Below, one piece after another: positions 37,478 to 47,327 of a DNA stretch of 64,000 nt. The stretch spans positions 453,501-517,500 of the forward strand of contig NZ_CP071501.1 of the NCBI RefSeq assembly GCF_017354985.1, given 5' to 3'. The stretch's first letter is position 1, and each line of letters starts with the position of its first letter. The translations under genes were made by a program, and so were the position numbers. This DNA is from Shewanella cyperi (GTDB lineage: Bacteria > Pseudomonadota > Gammaproteobacteria > Enterobacterales > Shewanellaceae). The notes beneath the pieces are model-generated. The model worked only from the letters and a program-made list of their open reading frames with translations, made no database searches and had not been told where the DNA came from.

Positions 37478-39610
37478 GTGAACCAAGGTAACAGGCGTGT
37501 TGGTCTGACGCTGCAATTTTTGATGTTTTTCCTGCTCAGCCTGCTGGCTGTGCCCAGCCATGCCTTGTTTGTCAGCCAGGCCAAGGACCCCAAGCCCCTC
37601 ATCACCGAGATTTTTCCGTCCGCCACATCGGTATCCGAAAAGCAGGGCGAGGTGCCGGTATGGACCATACTCAGGGATCAGCAGGTATTGGGCTATGCCT
37701 TTGAAACCAATGATATAGCACGCATTCCCGCCTATTCGGGTGAGCCGGTCAACATGCTGGTGGCCATTGACCCCCAGGGAAAATTCCTCGACGCCAGGGT
37801 GCTGGAGCACCATGAGCCCATCATTCTCGCCGGCATTCCCGAAAGCAAACTGTGGGACTTTATCAGCCAATACAAGGGGCTGAGTGTAAAAGATCAGATT
37901 AAAATCGGCGCTGCCACCCGGGATGAACATCTGAGCATAGATGGTCTCTCCGGTGCCACTGTGACCGTGATGGTGATGAACCAGGCCATTACCAAGGCCG
38001 CCACCAAGGTGGCCCAGTCCCTGGGCATTCTGGCCAAAGATGTGGCTGCGTCCCGGCCCAAGGCCAGCATCAAACAGGATCTGTATGAGGTCGCCAATTG
38101 GCAGCAGCTGACCGGTGACGGTTCCATTCGCAAGTTATACCTCGACCGTGGCGCAGTCGACCAAGCCTTTGTCGGCACCGAAGCCGAGCATGTGGATGAG
38201 GCCGATGGGGCCCATAAGGCCGACAGCTTCGCCGAGATTTATTATGCCCTGGCCGATGTGCCCTCCATAGGTCGCAACCTGTTTGGGGATGCCGACTACC
38301 AGTGGTTGATGTCCATGCTTGAGCCAGGTGAGCACTATTTGGTGCTGCTGGGGAACGGCTATTCCTTCAAGGGTTCGGGCTATGTCCGTGGCGGTATCTT
38401 TGATCGCATCCAGCTGCATCAGAACGACAATGCCATTTCCTTCCGGGATCTCGACCATAACCGCATCAGTGATATCTATATTGCCGGTGCGCCAAGCTTC
38501 AATGAGATGTCGGTATTCAAAATCGGTGCCCAGCAGGAGTTCGACCCCGGCAGCAGTTGGGAGCTGGAGCTATTGGTCAGGCGGCAGTTGGGCGCAATTG
38601 ACAGCATCTTCAGCAGCTTCAAGGCAGGGTATGACATACCTGAGCGTTATGTTGATATCCCCCAAATAGCCGAACCTGAGCCGGAACGTACCCTGACCCA
38701 GCAGATTTGGCACGACAAACGCTATGAGGTGTGGATCCTGGTGGCCTTGATGTTGGTGCTGCTGCTGATCCTCTTCTTCCAGGATGTGCTGGTGCGCCAT
38801 CCCACCTTTATCCATAACCTGCGCCACGGTTTCCTGGTGGTAACTGTGGTGTTTATCGGCTGGGCCTGGGGTGGTCAGCTGTCCGTGGTCAACGTATTCA
38901 CCTTCCTCCATGCCCTGATGCGCGATTTCTCCTGGGACTTGTTCCTGATGGATCCGGTGATCTTCGTGCTCTGGTGCGGCGCCGCCGTCACCATGTTGCT
39001 CTGGGGCCGCGCCGTGTATTGTGGCTGGCTCTGCCCCTTCGGTGCCCTGCAGGAGCTGGTCAATACCGTCGCCCGCTATATCAAGTTACCCCAATTCGAG
39101 TTGCCCTACGCTGTGCACGAGCGGCTGTGGGCAATCAAGTACCTGATCTTGCTGGGTCTGTTTGGCCTGTCGCTGGACTCACTGGCCATGGCCGAGCAAT
39201 TTGCCGAGGTGGAGCCCTTCAAGACCACCTTCCTGCTCAAGTTTGACCGCGAATGGCCCTTCGTGGCCTGGGCCAGCTTCCTGATTCTGCTGAACCTGTT
39301 CAATCGCAAGACCTTCTGCCGCTACCTGTGTCCCCTGGGGGCCGCCCTGTCGGTGGGCAGCAATGTGCGTCTGTTCAACTGGCTCAAGCGTCGTCCCGAG
39401 TGCGGCTCACCCTGTAAGACCTGTGCCAAGGAATGCGAAATCCAGGCTATTGCCCCCGATGGGGTGATCAATATGCGCGAATGCCATTACTGCCTGGATT
39501 GCCAGATCACCTACTTCAATGACGAAAAATGTCCGCCATTGAAAAAGCAAGCTTATAAAAACCGTCGCTTTGAAGAGAATCCGATCCCCACCCGGGTGAC
39601 CGAGGCCTGA
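37478..39610 (+). CDS. nosR: NosR, membrane flavo-iron-sulfur protein for N2O reduction
   Basis: 710 residues from GTG at 37478, with AAAGGA 7 bases ahead. A signal/anchor at 8-30 is followed by a periplasmic FMN-binding domain (about 80-180) whose SGATVT motif takes the covalent FMN. Several membrane spans follow (about 418-620). Two cytoplasmic [4Fe-4S] clusters are marked by CGSPCKTCAKEC (about 643) and CHYCLDC (about 669). Conserved Cys-Pro pairs (CGWLCPFG, CRYLCPLG) are present. NosR is needed for NosZ transcription or activity in other bacteria and is thought to carry quinol electrons to NosZ. It heads the nosRZDFYL operon. Confidence 0.97.
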   Translation: MNQGNRRVGLTLQFLMFFLLSLLAVPSHALFVSQAKDPKPLITEIFPSATSVSEKQGEVPVWTILRDQQVLGYAFETNDIARIPAYSGEPVNMLVAIDPQGKFLDARVLEHHEPIILAGIPESKLWDFISQYKGLSVKDQIKIGAATRDEHLSIDGLSGATVTVMVMNQAITKAATKVAQSLGILAKDVAASRPKASIKQDLYEVANWQQLTGDGSIRKLYLDRGAVDQAFVGTEAEHVDEADGAHKADSFAEIYYALADVPSIGRNLFGDADYQWLMSMLEPGEHYLVLLGNGYSFKGSGYVRGGIFDRIQLHQNDNAISFRDLDHNRISDIYIAGAPSFNEMSVFKIGAQQEFDPGSSWELELLVRRQLGAIDSIFSSFKAGYDIPERYVDIPQIAEPEPERTLTQQIWHDKRYEVWILVALMLVLLLILFFQDVLVRHPTFIHNLRHGFLVVTVVFIGWAWGGQLSVVNVFTFLHALMRDFSWDLFLMDPVIFVLWCGAAVTMLLWGRAVYCGWLCPFGALQELVNTVARYIKLPQFELPYAVHERLWAIKYLILLGLFGLSLDSLAMAEQFAEVEPFKTTFLLKFDREWPFVAWASFLILLNLFNRKTFCRYLCPLGAALSVGSNVRLFNWLKRRPECGSPCKTCAKECEIQAIAPDGVINMRECHYCLDCQITYFNDEKCPPLKKQAYKNRRFEENPIPTRVTEA

Positions 39611-39664
39611 CAGCGACAACAAAGCCATCGATAGCAGATTATCGAACCAGACGGAGACACCAAG

Positions 39665-41554
39665 ATGCATAGAAGCGATGATGAACAGCAGGCACAGGGC
39701 CTTGAAAACGCCGGCCGCCGCAGTTTTATGAGCAAGACCGCCCTGCTTGGGGCCGGTGCGGTAACGGCCCCCATGACGGCGGCGATGTTTGCCTCCATGG
39801 CCAAGGCCAATGCCGCCGAGGCCGCCAACAGCCCCATTCGCCACCCCGGCGAGCTGGACGAATACTACGGTTTCTGGAGTGGTGGTCACTCGGGCGAAGT
39901 GCGTATCATGGGCTTGCCCTCAATGCGTGAGTTGATGCGCATTCCCGTGTTCAATATCGACAGCGCCACCGGCTGGGGCCTGACCAATGAGAGTAAACGC
40001 ATCAAGGGTGACAGTGCCCACCTGATGGCCGGTGACTCTCACCATCCGCACATGAGCATGACCGACGGCCGCTATGACGGCAAATACGTGTTCATCAACG
40101 ACAAGGCCAACTCCCGCGTGGCCCGTATTCGCTGCGACGTGATGAAAGTCGACAAGATGATCACCATTCCCAACGTTCAGGCCATTCACGGTCTGCGGGT
40201 GCAGAAGGTGCCATATACCAAGTACGTGATCTGTAACGGTGAGTTTGAGATCCCCATGAACAACGACGGCAAGTCGTCCATGGAAGATGTCAGCACCTAC
40301 CGCTCGCTGTTCAACGTGATCGATGCCGAAACCCTGGAAGTGGCCTTCCAGGTCATGGTCGACGGTAACCTGGACAACACGGATGCCGACTACGACGGCA
40401 AGTACTTTGCCTCCACCTGCTACAACTCCGAAATGGGCATGACACTGTCGGACATGATCGCCTCCGAGCGTGACCATGTGGTGGTGTTCAGCCTGGAACG
40501 CTGTCTGGCGGCACTCAAGGCCGGTGATTTCAAGACCTACAATGGCAATAAGGTACCCGTGCTCGATGGTCGCAAGGGTTCCAAGCTGACCCGTTATATT
40601 CCTGTGCCCAAGTCACCACACGGTATGAACACGTCGCCAAACGGTGAGTACTTTGTGGCCAACGGTAAGCTGTCCCCCACAGTGTCAGTGATCTCCATCA
40701 AGAAGCTCGACGACCTGTTCAACGACAAGATCCAACCCCGTGATGCCATAGTGGCCGAACCCGAGCTGGGCCTGGGCCCCTTGCATACCGCCTTTGATAA
40801 CCGTGGCCATGCTTACACCACGCTGTTCCTCGACAGCCAGATTGTAAAGTGGAATGTGGAAGAGGCTATCCGCGCCTATCAGGGCGAAAAGGTTAACTAC
40901 ATCAAGCAGAAACTGGACGTGCACTACCAACCCGGTCACAACCATACCTCCCAGGGCGAAACCCGGGATGCTGATGGCAAGTGGCTGGTGTCCCTGTGTA
41001 AGTTCTCCAAAGACAGATTCCTGCCCGTTGGACCGCTGCGCCCCGAGAACGATCAGCTGATCGATATCTCCGGTGACGAGATGAAACTGGTACACGATGG
41101 CCCAACCTATGCTGAGCCACACGACTGCATCATAGTGCACCGCAGCAAGCTGAAGCCCAAGAAGCTGTGGACCCGCGATGATTCCATCTTCGCCGACACT
41201 GTTGCCATGGCCGAGAGGGATGGTGTTAACCTGATGGCCGATAACAAGGTGATCCGTGACGGTAACAAGGTGCGTGTTTACATGACCTCCATCGCGCCCA
41301 CCTATGGCATGACCGAGTTCAAGGTTAAGCTGGGTGACGAAGTGACTGTGGTGGTGACCAACCTGGATCAGGTGGAAGACGTGACTCACGGCTTCTGTAT
41401 GACCAACCACGGGGTGCAGATGGAAATTGGTCCCCAGGCCACCTCTTCCATCACCTTCATCGCTGACAAGCCCGGCGTGCAGTGGTACTACTGCAACTGG
41501 TTCTGCCACGCACTGCACATGGAAATGCGCGGTCGTATGTTGGTAGAGGCCTAA
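39665..41554 (+). CDS. nosZ: Nitrous oxide reductase NosZ, clade I
   Basis: 629 residues. The twin-arginine signal ([18 protein letters not shown]) shows Tat export, a mark of clade I. The seven-bladed propeller carrying CuZ has DSHHPH at 124-129, and later EPHD (YAEPHDCI), both in the clade I form. The C-terminal cupredoxin domain holds the binuclear CuA site: Cys610, Cys614, His618 and Met621 in [12 protein letters not shown]. The enzyme reduces N2O to N2 in the periplasm using electrons from cytochromes or NosR. No nir or nor genes are in the window, so the strain may be a nitrate-ammonifier that also consumes N2O. A hairpin follows the gene. Confidence 0.99.
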   Translation: MHRSDDEQQAQGLENAGRRSFMSKTALLGAGAVTAPMTAAMFASMAKANAAEAANSPIRHPGELDEYYGFWSGGHSGEVRIMGLPSMRELMRIPVFNIDSATGWGLTNESKRIKGDSAHLMAGDSHHPHMSMTDGRYDGKYVFINDKANSRVARIRCDVMKVDKMITIPNVQAIHGLRVQKVPYTKYVICNGEFEIPMNNDGKSSMEDVSTYRSLFNVIDAETLEVAFQVMVDGNLDNTDADYDGKYFASTCYNSEMGMTLSDMIASERDHVVVFSLERCLAALKAGDFKTYNGNKVPVLDGRKGSKLTRYIPVPKSPHGMNTSPNGEYFVANGKLSPTVSVISIKKLDDLFNDKIQPRDAIVAEPELGLGPLHTAFDNRGHAYTTLFLDSQIVKWNVEEAIRAYQGEKVNYIKQKLDVHYQPGHNHTSQGETRDADGKWLVSLCKFSKDRFLPVGPLRPENDQLIDISGDEMKLVHDGPTYAEPHDCIIVHRSKLKPKKLWTRDDSIFADTVAMAERDGVNLMADNKVIRDGNKVRVYMTSIAPTYGMTEFKVKLGDEVTVVVTNLDQVEDVTHGFCMTNHGVQMEIGPQATSSITFIADKPGVQWYYCNWFCHALHMEMRGRMLVEA

Positions 41555-41561
41555 AGCGCTA

Positions 41562-41594
41562 CGGCGGCGTGTCTGGTCCACGCCGCCGATTTCT
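41562..41594 (+). terminator. Hairpin attenuator between nosZ and nosD
   Basis: CGGCGGCGTG (41562-41571) pairs perfectly with CACGCCGCCG (41579-41588), loop 7 bases, followed by ATTTCTTTTTC. It is a terminator-like stem 8 bases after the nosZ stop and would let nosZ be expressed above nosDFYL. Confidence 0.8.
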
Positions 41595-41626
41595 TTTTCT
41601 CCAGACTGAGGCAACGCCATTCGCCA

Positions 41627-42940
41627 ATGCTGAACCGGATCCTGATTTTCCTGTGTCTGCTCGGTTGCACCTTGGGTGCATCGGCCGAGACCTGGCACCT
41701 TACCCCGGACGACGAGCTTCAGGCTCGCCTGGATTCCGCCGCCGACGGCGACACCTTAATACTTGCCGACGGCATATACCGCGGCAACTTTGTGATAAAA
41801 CACGCCATCAGCCTCAGGGCCGAACACCCTCACCAGGCCGTTATCGATGCCGGTGGCCAGGGGCATGGTCTGCTGTTAACCCACTCGGACGTTGAAATTA
41901 CCGACCTTGCCATAGAGCACTGGGGCCGGGATCTGACCGCCCAGAATGCCGGCATTTATTCGGATCAGGGGGCGAGTAACCTGGTCATCCGCAATAACCG
42001 CCTCAAGGGCGACGGTTTCGGGATCTGGCTGCAAAAGGGTCAGCAGATCAAGGTGCTGGGCAACCATGTGCGTGGCAATACCGAACTCAGATCATCCGAT
42101 CGCGGCAACGGTATCCAGCTGTCGATAGTGCAACAGGTGGAGGTGGCCGACAACGATGTGGCCGAGACCCGCGATGGTATCTACATTATTTCCAGCCAGA
42201 ACAACGTGATACGTAATAACACCATGCACGACCTGCGTTATGGTATCCACTACATGTATTCCCACAGCAATCAGGTGCTGAATAACTATGCCCACCACAC
42301 CCGGGCCGGTTATGCCCTGATGAGTTCCCGGCTGTTGACCGTCAGCGGTAACCTCACCGAGGAAAGTGAGGACTATGGCTTCCTGATGAACTTCATCACC
42401 TCCTCCACCATCAGTCACAACCGCATTAAACAGGTGTGGACCAAACCGGAGCACAAGGCGCTTGGCCGTGAGGGCAAGGGACTGTTTGTCTATAACTCGG
42501 GTTACAACAATATCAGTTTCAACCGGGTCGATACCGCCGAGATAGGCATCCACCTGACCGCGGGATCGGAAAATACCCAGGTGTACGGCAATGACTTCAT
42601 CAATAACCAGTTGCAGGTAAAGTATGTGTCCAACACCCCCCAGGAATGGAGCCAGGATGGTCAGGGTAACTTTTGGAGCAATTACCTGGGCTGGGATCTC
42701 AACAACGACGGCCACGGTGATACCCCCTTCGAACCCAATGACGGCATAGACAAGATTGTCTGGCAATATCCCCAGGCCAAGGTGCTGCTGGACAGCCCGG
42801 CGCTGCTGTTGCTGCGCTGGATCCAGAAGCAGTTTCCCGTGCTTAAGCCCGCCGGAGTGAAGGACAGTTTTCCGGCCATGGGCCCAATCAATGCATCCAA
42901 TACAGAGGCGGGCCTGACCTTGGCCGGCCATCAGGAATGA
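41627..42940 (+). CDS. nosD: NosD, periplasmic copper-processing protein
   Basis: 437 residues. Signal peptide (LIFLCLLGCTLGASA), then a right-handed parallel beta-helix with many Asn-rich turns (carbohydrate-binding/CASH repeats; e.g. NVIRNNTMHDLRYGIHYMYS). NosD works with the NosFY ABC transporter and the copper chaperone NosL in assembling the CuZ sulfide-bridged cluster of NosZ. Length and gene order are normal. The nosF start follows within 5 bases. Confidence 0.96.
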   Translation: MLNRILIFLCLLGCTLGASAETWHLTPDDELQARLDSAADGDTLILADGIYRGNFVIKHAISLRAEHPHQAVIDAGGQGHGLLLTHSDVEITDLAIEHWGRDLTAQNAGIYSDQGASNLVIRNNRLKGDGFGIWLQKGQQIKVLGNHVRGNTELRSSDRGNGIQLSIVQQVEVADNDVAETRDGIYIISSQNNVIRNNTMHDLRYGIHYMYSHSNQVLNNYAHHTRAGYALMSSRLLTVSGNLTEESEDYGFLMNFITSSTISHNRIKQVWTKPEHKALGREGKGLFVYNSGYNNISFNRVDTAEIGIHLTAGSENTQVYGNDFINNQLQVKYVSNTPQEWSQDGQGNFWSNYLGWDLNNDGHGDTPFEPNDGIDKIVWQYPQAKVLLDSPALLLLRWIQKQFPVLKPAGVKDSFPAMGPINASNTEAGLTLAGHQE

Positions 42941-42944
42941 AACC

Positions 42945-43850
42945 ATGAGCAAAGCGATAGTGTCACTCACTGGCATTGGCAAGCGCTACGGCACCCTGCA
43001 GGCGCTCAGCGGCATTGGGCTGCAACTGGCCCCCGGTGAGGTATTGGGTCTGTTCGGCCATAACGGTGCCGGCAAGACCACCATGATGAAGATTATCCTC
43101 GGGGTGCTGGCACCCAGTGAGGGTGAGGTCAGGGTATTCGATGTCGATCCCCAGTCCAAACAGGCCTGGCAGGGGCGGCGGCAGATAGGCTATCTGCCTG
43201 AAAACGTCAGTTTTTACGATCAGCTGAGCGGCCGACAGGTGCTGAGTTATTTTGCCCGCCTCAAGGGGGTGGCCAAGACCGAGGTGCTGCGGCTATTGCA
43301 GCAGGTGGGTCTGGACAAGGCCATGGACCGTCAGGTCAAAACCTACTCCAAGGGCATGCGCCAACGGCTGGGCTTGGCTCAGGCCTTTCTCGGCGATCCC
43401 AAACTGTTGCTGCTCGATGAACCCACAGTGGGCCTGGACCCCTTGGCCACCGCCGAGTTCTATCAGGCGGTGGACAAGCTCAAGCAGGATGGCGCCAGTA
43501 TCATACTCTGCTCCCATGTGCTGCCGGGCGTGGAGCAACATATCGACAGGGCCATGATCCTCTCCGGTGGCCGGGCCCTGGCGCTGGGCACCCTGGAGGA
43601 GCTGCGCCGTCAGGCCAGCTTGCCGGTGGCGATCCGCACCAAAGGACTCAACGGCACGCTTGGGAAAGACAGTCGTTTCCAACCCTACATGGTCGACAGC
43701 AACAGGTTGTTGGTGACCGAAGAGCAGAAACTGGCGACCGTGCGGGCGCTGCTGGAATTTGAGGCCCTGGAAGATCTGCAACTGGAGCCCGCGGATCTGG
43801 GGCAGTTATATCAGCATTATTTGGGCGCGACTGCCCGGGAGACACTATGA
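42945..43850 (+). CDS. nosF: NosF, ABC transporter ATPase
   Basis: 301 residues. Walker A GHNGAGKT at 38-45, signature YSKGMRQRLGLAQ, Walker B LLLLDEPTVGLD, and the switch histidine in CSHVLPG. It powers the NosFY transporter thought to deliver sulfur or a related ligand for CuZ assembly. The start lies 5 bases after nosD and the stop overlaps nosY by 4 bases. Confidence 0.97.
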   Translation: MSKAIVSLTGIGKRYGTLQALSGIGLQLAPGEVLGLFGHNGAGKTTMMKIILGVLAPSEGEVRVFDVDPQSKQAWQGRRQIGYLPENVSFYDQLSGRQVLSYFARLKGVAKTEVLRLLQQVGLDKAMDRQVKTYSKGMRQRLGLAQAFLGDPKLLLLDEPTVGLDPLATAEFYQAVDKLKQDGASIILCSHVLPGVEQHIDRAMILSGGRALALGTLEELRRQASLPVAIRTKGLNGTLGKDSRFQPYMVDSNRLLVTEEQKLATVRALLEFEALEDLQLEPADLGQLYQHYLGATARETL

Positions 43851-44671
43851 CTCAGAGTCCGGTATTGGCGGTCGCCATCAAGGAATTTCAAGATGGGCTG
43901 CGTAACCGCTGGCTGTTGTCCATTACCCTTATTTTTGCAGTGCTGTCCCTTGGCCTCAGCTACTATGGCGCCGCAGCATCGGGGACCGTTGGCACCCTGT
44001 CGCTGTCGTCCACCATCGCCAGCCTGGCGAGCTTGGCGGTGTTTCTCATACCGCTGATAGCCCTGCTGCTCGCTTACGACAGCTTTGTGGGGGAGCAGGA
44101 GTCCGGCACCCTGCTGTTGCTGCTGACCTATCCCCTGAGCCACAACCAGTTGCTACTGGGCAAATTTATCGGTCAGGGGACCATTATCAGCCTGGCGACG
44201 GCCTTGGGTTTTGGCAGTTCGGCACTGCTGCTGGCACTGCAAACCCAGGTTGAGGGACTGCTGCCGGCCTTTGGCCTCTTTATTCTGACCGCGGCCCTGC
44301 TGGGCCTGTGTTTTATTGCCCTGGCCTATGTGATCAGCCTGTCTGTGAGCGAAAAATCCAAGGCCGCCGGATTGGCCTTAAGCCTCTGGTTTGCCTTTGT
44401 ATTGGTATTCGATCTGGCGCTGCTGGCCCTGCTGGTGGGGGTGAAGGATGGCCTTGATCAACAGTGGCTGATCCAGATCATGCTGCTCAATCCGGCGGAC
44501 CTGTTCCGGCTGATCAATATGGCGGCCCTGGACACCAGCGATGTGAATGGGGTGCTCGCCGTCGCTATCAACAGCAGTTGGTCGGTGCCGTCCCTGCTGG
44601 CGCTGATGCTGGCCTGGGTCTTGGTGCCCCTGGGACTGGCCGCGCTGATTTTCAATCGCAAAAGCTTATAG
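43847..44671 (+). CDS. nosY: NosY, ABC transporter permease
   Basis: 274 residues with six predicted membrane spans, starting right after AVAIKEFQDGLRNRWL, the usual opening of ABC-2 type permeases. EQESGTLLLLLTYPLSHNQL is typical of NosY. Its ATG overlaps the nosF stop (ATGA), so the two subunits are translated together in equal amounts. Confidence 0.96.
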   Translation: MTQSPVLAVAIKEFQDGLRNRWLLSITLIFAVLSLGLSYYGAAASGTVGTLSLSSTIASLASLAVFLIPLIALLLAYDSFVGEQESGTLLLLLTYPLSHNQLLLGKFIGQGTIISLATALGFGSSALLLALQTQVEGLLPAFGLFILTAALLGLCFIALAYVISLSVSEKSKAAGLALSLWFAFVLVFDLALLALLVGVKDGLDQQWLIQIMLLNPADLFRLINMAALDTSDVNGVLAVAINSSWSVPSLLALMLAWVLVPLGLAALIFNRKSL

Positions 44672-44696
44672 TTGTGACACTTCAAGGGAAAGAAAC

Positions 44697-45203
44697 ATGA
44701 AAACAACCGCTAACCTCTTTCGTCTGCGCCCCTGGTTGGCGGCGCTGTTGAGCGGCGCCCTGCTGGCCGGCTGTGGTGGTGAGCCCCAGTCCCAATCCCA
44801 GCGTTTGCCGGTGGCGCTGGAGCGGGGCGACGAATGCCATCTGTGCGGCATGCTGATAGGCACCTTTCCCGGTCCCAAGGGGGAGCTTTACACCAAGGAC
44901 TCGGATCGGGTGAAGAAATTCTGCTCCACCCGGGATCTGTTCAGCTTCCTGCTCGACCCCGAATACCTGCATCAGGTTAAAGAGGTCTATGTGCACGACA
45001 TGGGCAAGTCTCCTTGGGAGAATCCGGCCGATGACAGTTTCATCGATGCCCGCAGCGCCTGGTATGTGCTGGGTTCGACCCGTGATGGTGCCATGGGCCA
45101 CACCCTGGCCAGCTTTGGCACCGAAGCGGCCGCCCGCAGTTTTATGGAGCGTTTTGGTGGCGAGGTGTATCGCTTCGAGGAGATCAGGCTCGACATGCTT
45201 TAG
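44697..45203 (+). CDS. nosL: NosL, copper-chaperone lipoprotein
   Basis: 168 residues. Lipoprotein signal with lipobox LLAGC (lipidated Cys26). The copper site is ECHLCGM with Cys47, Cys50 and Met52, the NosL Cys-X2-Cys-X-Met type motif. It supplies Cu(I) to apo-NosZ at the periplasmic face of the membrane. Length is typical. It starts 25 bases after nosY and is followed by a strong terminator, so it closes the operon. Confidence 0.95.
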   Translation: MKTTANLFRLRPWLAALLSGALLAGCGGEPQSQSQRLPVALERGDECHLCGMLIGTFPGPKGELYTKDSDRVKKFCSTRDLFSFLLDPEYLHQVKEVYVHDMGKSPWENPADDSFIDARSAWYVLGSTRDGAMGHTLASFGTEAAARSFMERFGGEVYRFEEIRLDML

Positions 45204-45222
45204 TCGCCACCACCCAATACGC

Positions 45223-45247
45223 AAGGCACCCAGTGGTGCCTTTTTTA
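45223..45247 (+). terminator. Terminator of the nos operon
   Basis: AAGGCACC (45223-45230) pairs with GGTGCCTT (45235-45242) followed by TTTTATT, 20 bases after the nosL stop. Confidence 0.9.
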
Positions 45248-45330
45248 TTGTCATGACAGTGGCTTGGGCTCCTGCAAGCGGCAACTCATCTCCTATAATG
45301 TGAAAACAATCAAGTCGCTCTCGCGCTGGA

Positions 45331-45348
45331 AATTGTACAAAAGTGTAC
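45331..45348. promoter_or_regulatory. 18-bp motif upstream of the MipA operon (copy 1)
   Basis: AATTGTACAAAAGTGTAC, holding the perfect inverted repeat GTACA-AAAG-TGTAC (45335-45348). Its reverse complement, GTACACTTTTGTACAATT, matches 48724-48741 ahead of the large subtilase at 16 of 18 bases. A further inverted repeat, TTTGTA-N9-TACAAA, lies at 45375-45395. Both are good operator candidates for the regulator encoded in this operon. Confidence 0.5.
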
Positions 45349-45421
45349 CGCGGCGGGGGTTAATGCTGGTGCTGTTTGTAAACAATTGATACAAAGCTCG
45401 GAGATTCATTAGGAATATTTG

Positions 45422-46273
45422 ATGTTTAATTGCTGTTTTTCCTTATGGCGGCGCCTGGTACCGGCACTGCTGTTGTGTTTACCCCTTTTTGGTACCCAGG
45501 CCCAGGAGGTCGCTGCAAGCAGCGGCAAGCTGTCGCTCGCCCTCGGCGTGGGTCGCTACAACTCTATGATGTATCAGGGCCAGGACGTGCCCCTTTATCT
45601 GTTGCCCCGTTGGTCCTATTACGGCGAGCGCTTCTATGTAGAAGATCTCAATCTTGGTTTTAATTTGCTTGAAAGCGATTCTTTTTCCTGGGATTTGACC
45701 ACCAAGCAGAGTTTCGATGCCCTGATGTTCCGCCAGGATAACTCCCTCAATGATTCCCTGCTGGCCGGCCTGACCGCCGGCAATGTGCTGTTGGCCCTGC
45801 CATCCTGGGAAGCGGATCCCAAGGCACTGTTTCACCTCAAGGATCGCCATTTCAGCTACCTCGCCGGCAGTACCCTGTTTTGGCGCCACGGTGATTGGCA
45901 GTTCAGTTCGGCGCTGCACGCCGATGTCAGCAATGTTCACGGCGGTCTGGAGTGGGACAATCAGCTGCGTTACCTGACCAAACTCGGCCCTCTGGACGTG
46001 GCCACCACAGTGGGTGGACGCTGGCTCGACAGTCACTACAGCAACTATTACTTCGGCATCACCAAGCTGGAGACCAGCAGGGTATGGAGCAGCAGGCCCG
46101 ATGCCCAGTGGCTGCCGTCGCTGAAGCTTGAGCTGTCCTGGCCTCTGGATGAGGATTTACGTCTGATTGGCAGTTGGCGCCGCGAATGGCTGTCCTCGGC
46201 TTTCGACAACAGCTATTTCCTGGCCAGCAAGACCCACGATATCTGGTTTATCGGAGTGATGAAGACATGGTAA
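45422..46273 (+). CDS. MipA/OmpV-family outer membrane protein
   Basis: 283 residues from ATG at 45422 with AGGAAT ahead. Signal peptide to about residue 28 (LLLCLPLFGTQAQ). The rest alternates polar and hydrophobic residues as in a small beta-barrel, opening with GKLSLALGVGRYNSMMYQGQ and ending in an aromatic residue (IGVMKTW). MipA was named as a scaffold for murein enzymes; OmpV relatives respond to osmotic or antibiotic stress, and mipA genes often sit beside two-component genes. It overlaps the DUF3019 gene by 7 bases and is first in a four-gene operon with its own regulator and kinase. Confidence 0.85.
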   Translation: MFNCCFSLWRRLVPALLLCLPLFGTQAQEVAASSGKLSLALGVGRYNSMMYQGQDVPLYLLPRWSYYGERFYVEDLNLGFNLLESDSFSWDLTTKQSFDALMFRQDNSLNDSLLAGLTAGNVLLALPSWEADPKALFHLKDRHFSYLAGSTLFWRHGDWQFSSALHADVSNVHGGLEWDNQLRYLTKLGPLDVATTVGGRWLDSHYSNYYFGITKLETSRVWSSRPDAQWLPSLKLELSWPLDEDLRLIGSWRREWLSSAFDNSYFLASKTHDIWFIGVMKTW

Positions 46274-46635
46274 AGACCTGGCTAATCTCGCTGACGCTGT
46301 TGTTTGGAGGCCCTTTGGCCGCCGAACCGCTGTCGTTTGAGATCTTGCCCAGGGTCTGCATTACCGCCCCCGACAGCCCCTGTCGCATGAATGTCAGCGT
46401 CAGTTGGCAGGCGCCACAGCTGGCCTGCCTGGTCGATGCGACGCGGCCGGAAGAATATATTCATTGCGCTGATAATCTGGATGATTTCCCGCTGGAGCTG
46501 GATCTCAGCCAGGATGCCGAGTTCAGTCTGGTGGACCCGGGTACCCATCAGGTGCTGGCCAAGCAGCGTATCGATTTATTAATCAAGGAGAAGCCGCCGC
46601 TGCAGGAGCGACGCCTTAGTTGGAGCCTGTTCTGA
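46267..46635 (+). CDS. DUF3019-family periplasmic protein
   Basis: 122 residues from ATG at 46267, overlapping the previous stop. Signal peptide (MVKTWLISLTLLFGGPLAA) followed by a short beta-rich domain with four cysteines (RVCITAPDSPCRMNV, LACLVDA, YIHCADN), likely two disulfides. This pattern fits DUF3019, which I recall as restricted to gammaproteobacteria and often found with MipA and a two-component pair. Its position between the porin-like protein and the regulator suggests a periplasmic accessory to the sensor, which is inference. The stop overlaps the next start (TGATG). Confidence 0.75.
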   Translation: MVKTWLISLTLLFGGPLAAEPLSFEILPRVCITAPDSPCRMNVSVSWQAPQLACLVDATRPEEYIHCADNLDDFPLELDLSQDAEFSLVDPGTHQVLAKQRIDLLIKEKPPLQERRLSWSLF

Positions 46636-47327
46636 TGTCTGCCCATATACTGCTGCTTGAAGATGATCCCGAACTGACCCGGCTGATAAAGCTGTGCCTG
46701 GAAAACGAAGGCTACATGGTCAGCACCTGTGCCAACGCCAATCGCGCCGAATTTATCTTGCAGCAGCAACAGGTGGATCTGCTGATCTGCGATGTGATGT
46801 TGCCGGGCCGCAGTGGCTTTGACTTTGTCAGCGAGATCCGCAGCCAGACCCAGTGTCCAATCCTGTTTATGACAGCCAAAACCTCGTTGCAAAATCAGCT
46901 CCATGGTTTGTCGCTGGGGGCCCAGGACTACCTGCTCAAACCCATAGATCCCAGGTTGCTGCTGGCAAAGATCAAGGTGTTTCTCGGGCGCCCCAAACCG
47001 ACGGAAACAGCCCAGACCCAATACAGCCAATTCAATCTTTCTCTGAACGCCCTGACCCGCAGGGCCGAACTCAAGGGCCAGTTGTTGGAGCTGACCACGG
47101 CGGAATTTCAGTTGCTGGAGGCCCTGTTGGCCCACTTTGGCACCGTGGTCAGCCGGGAGTTCCTGTTCCAGCGGCTGCTGGGCCGCAGTTATGACGGTAT
47201 GGCTCGCACCATGGATGGACGTGCCTCCAGGTTACGCAAAAAATTGCAGGCCATAGACGATAAATGGAACGTGCAGACCTCCTGGGGCGAGGGCTACTAC
47301 CTGTCCTACGGTGAGCCCGAGTTGTGA
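46635..47327 (+). CDS. OmpR-family response regulator of the MipA operon
   Basis: 230 residues from ATG at 46635, which overlaps the DUF3019 stop. Receiver with HILLLEDDPE, phospho-Asp in LLICDVMLPGRSG and YLLKPIDP. The winged-helix domain (about 130-228) has LTTAEFQLLEALLAHFG and MDGRASRLRKKLQ. It overlaps the kinase gene downstream (TGATG). It likely controls its own operon; the repeat motif shared with the next large gene makes that subtilase a second candidate target. Confidence 0.93.
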   Translation: MSAHILLLEDDPELTRLIKLCLENEGYMVSTCANANRAEFILQQQQVDLLICDVMLPGRSGFDFVSEIRSQTQCPILFMTAKTSLQNQLHGLSLGAQDYLLKPIDPRLLLAKIKVFLGRPKPTETAQTQYSQFNLSLNALTRRAELKGQLLELTTAEFQLLEALLAHFGTVVSREFLFQRLLGRSYDGMARTMDGRASRLRKKLQAIDDKWNVQTSWGEGYYLSYGEPEL

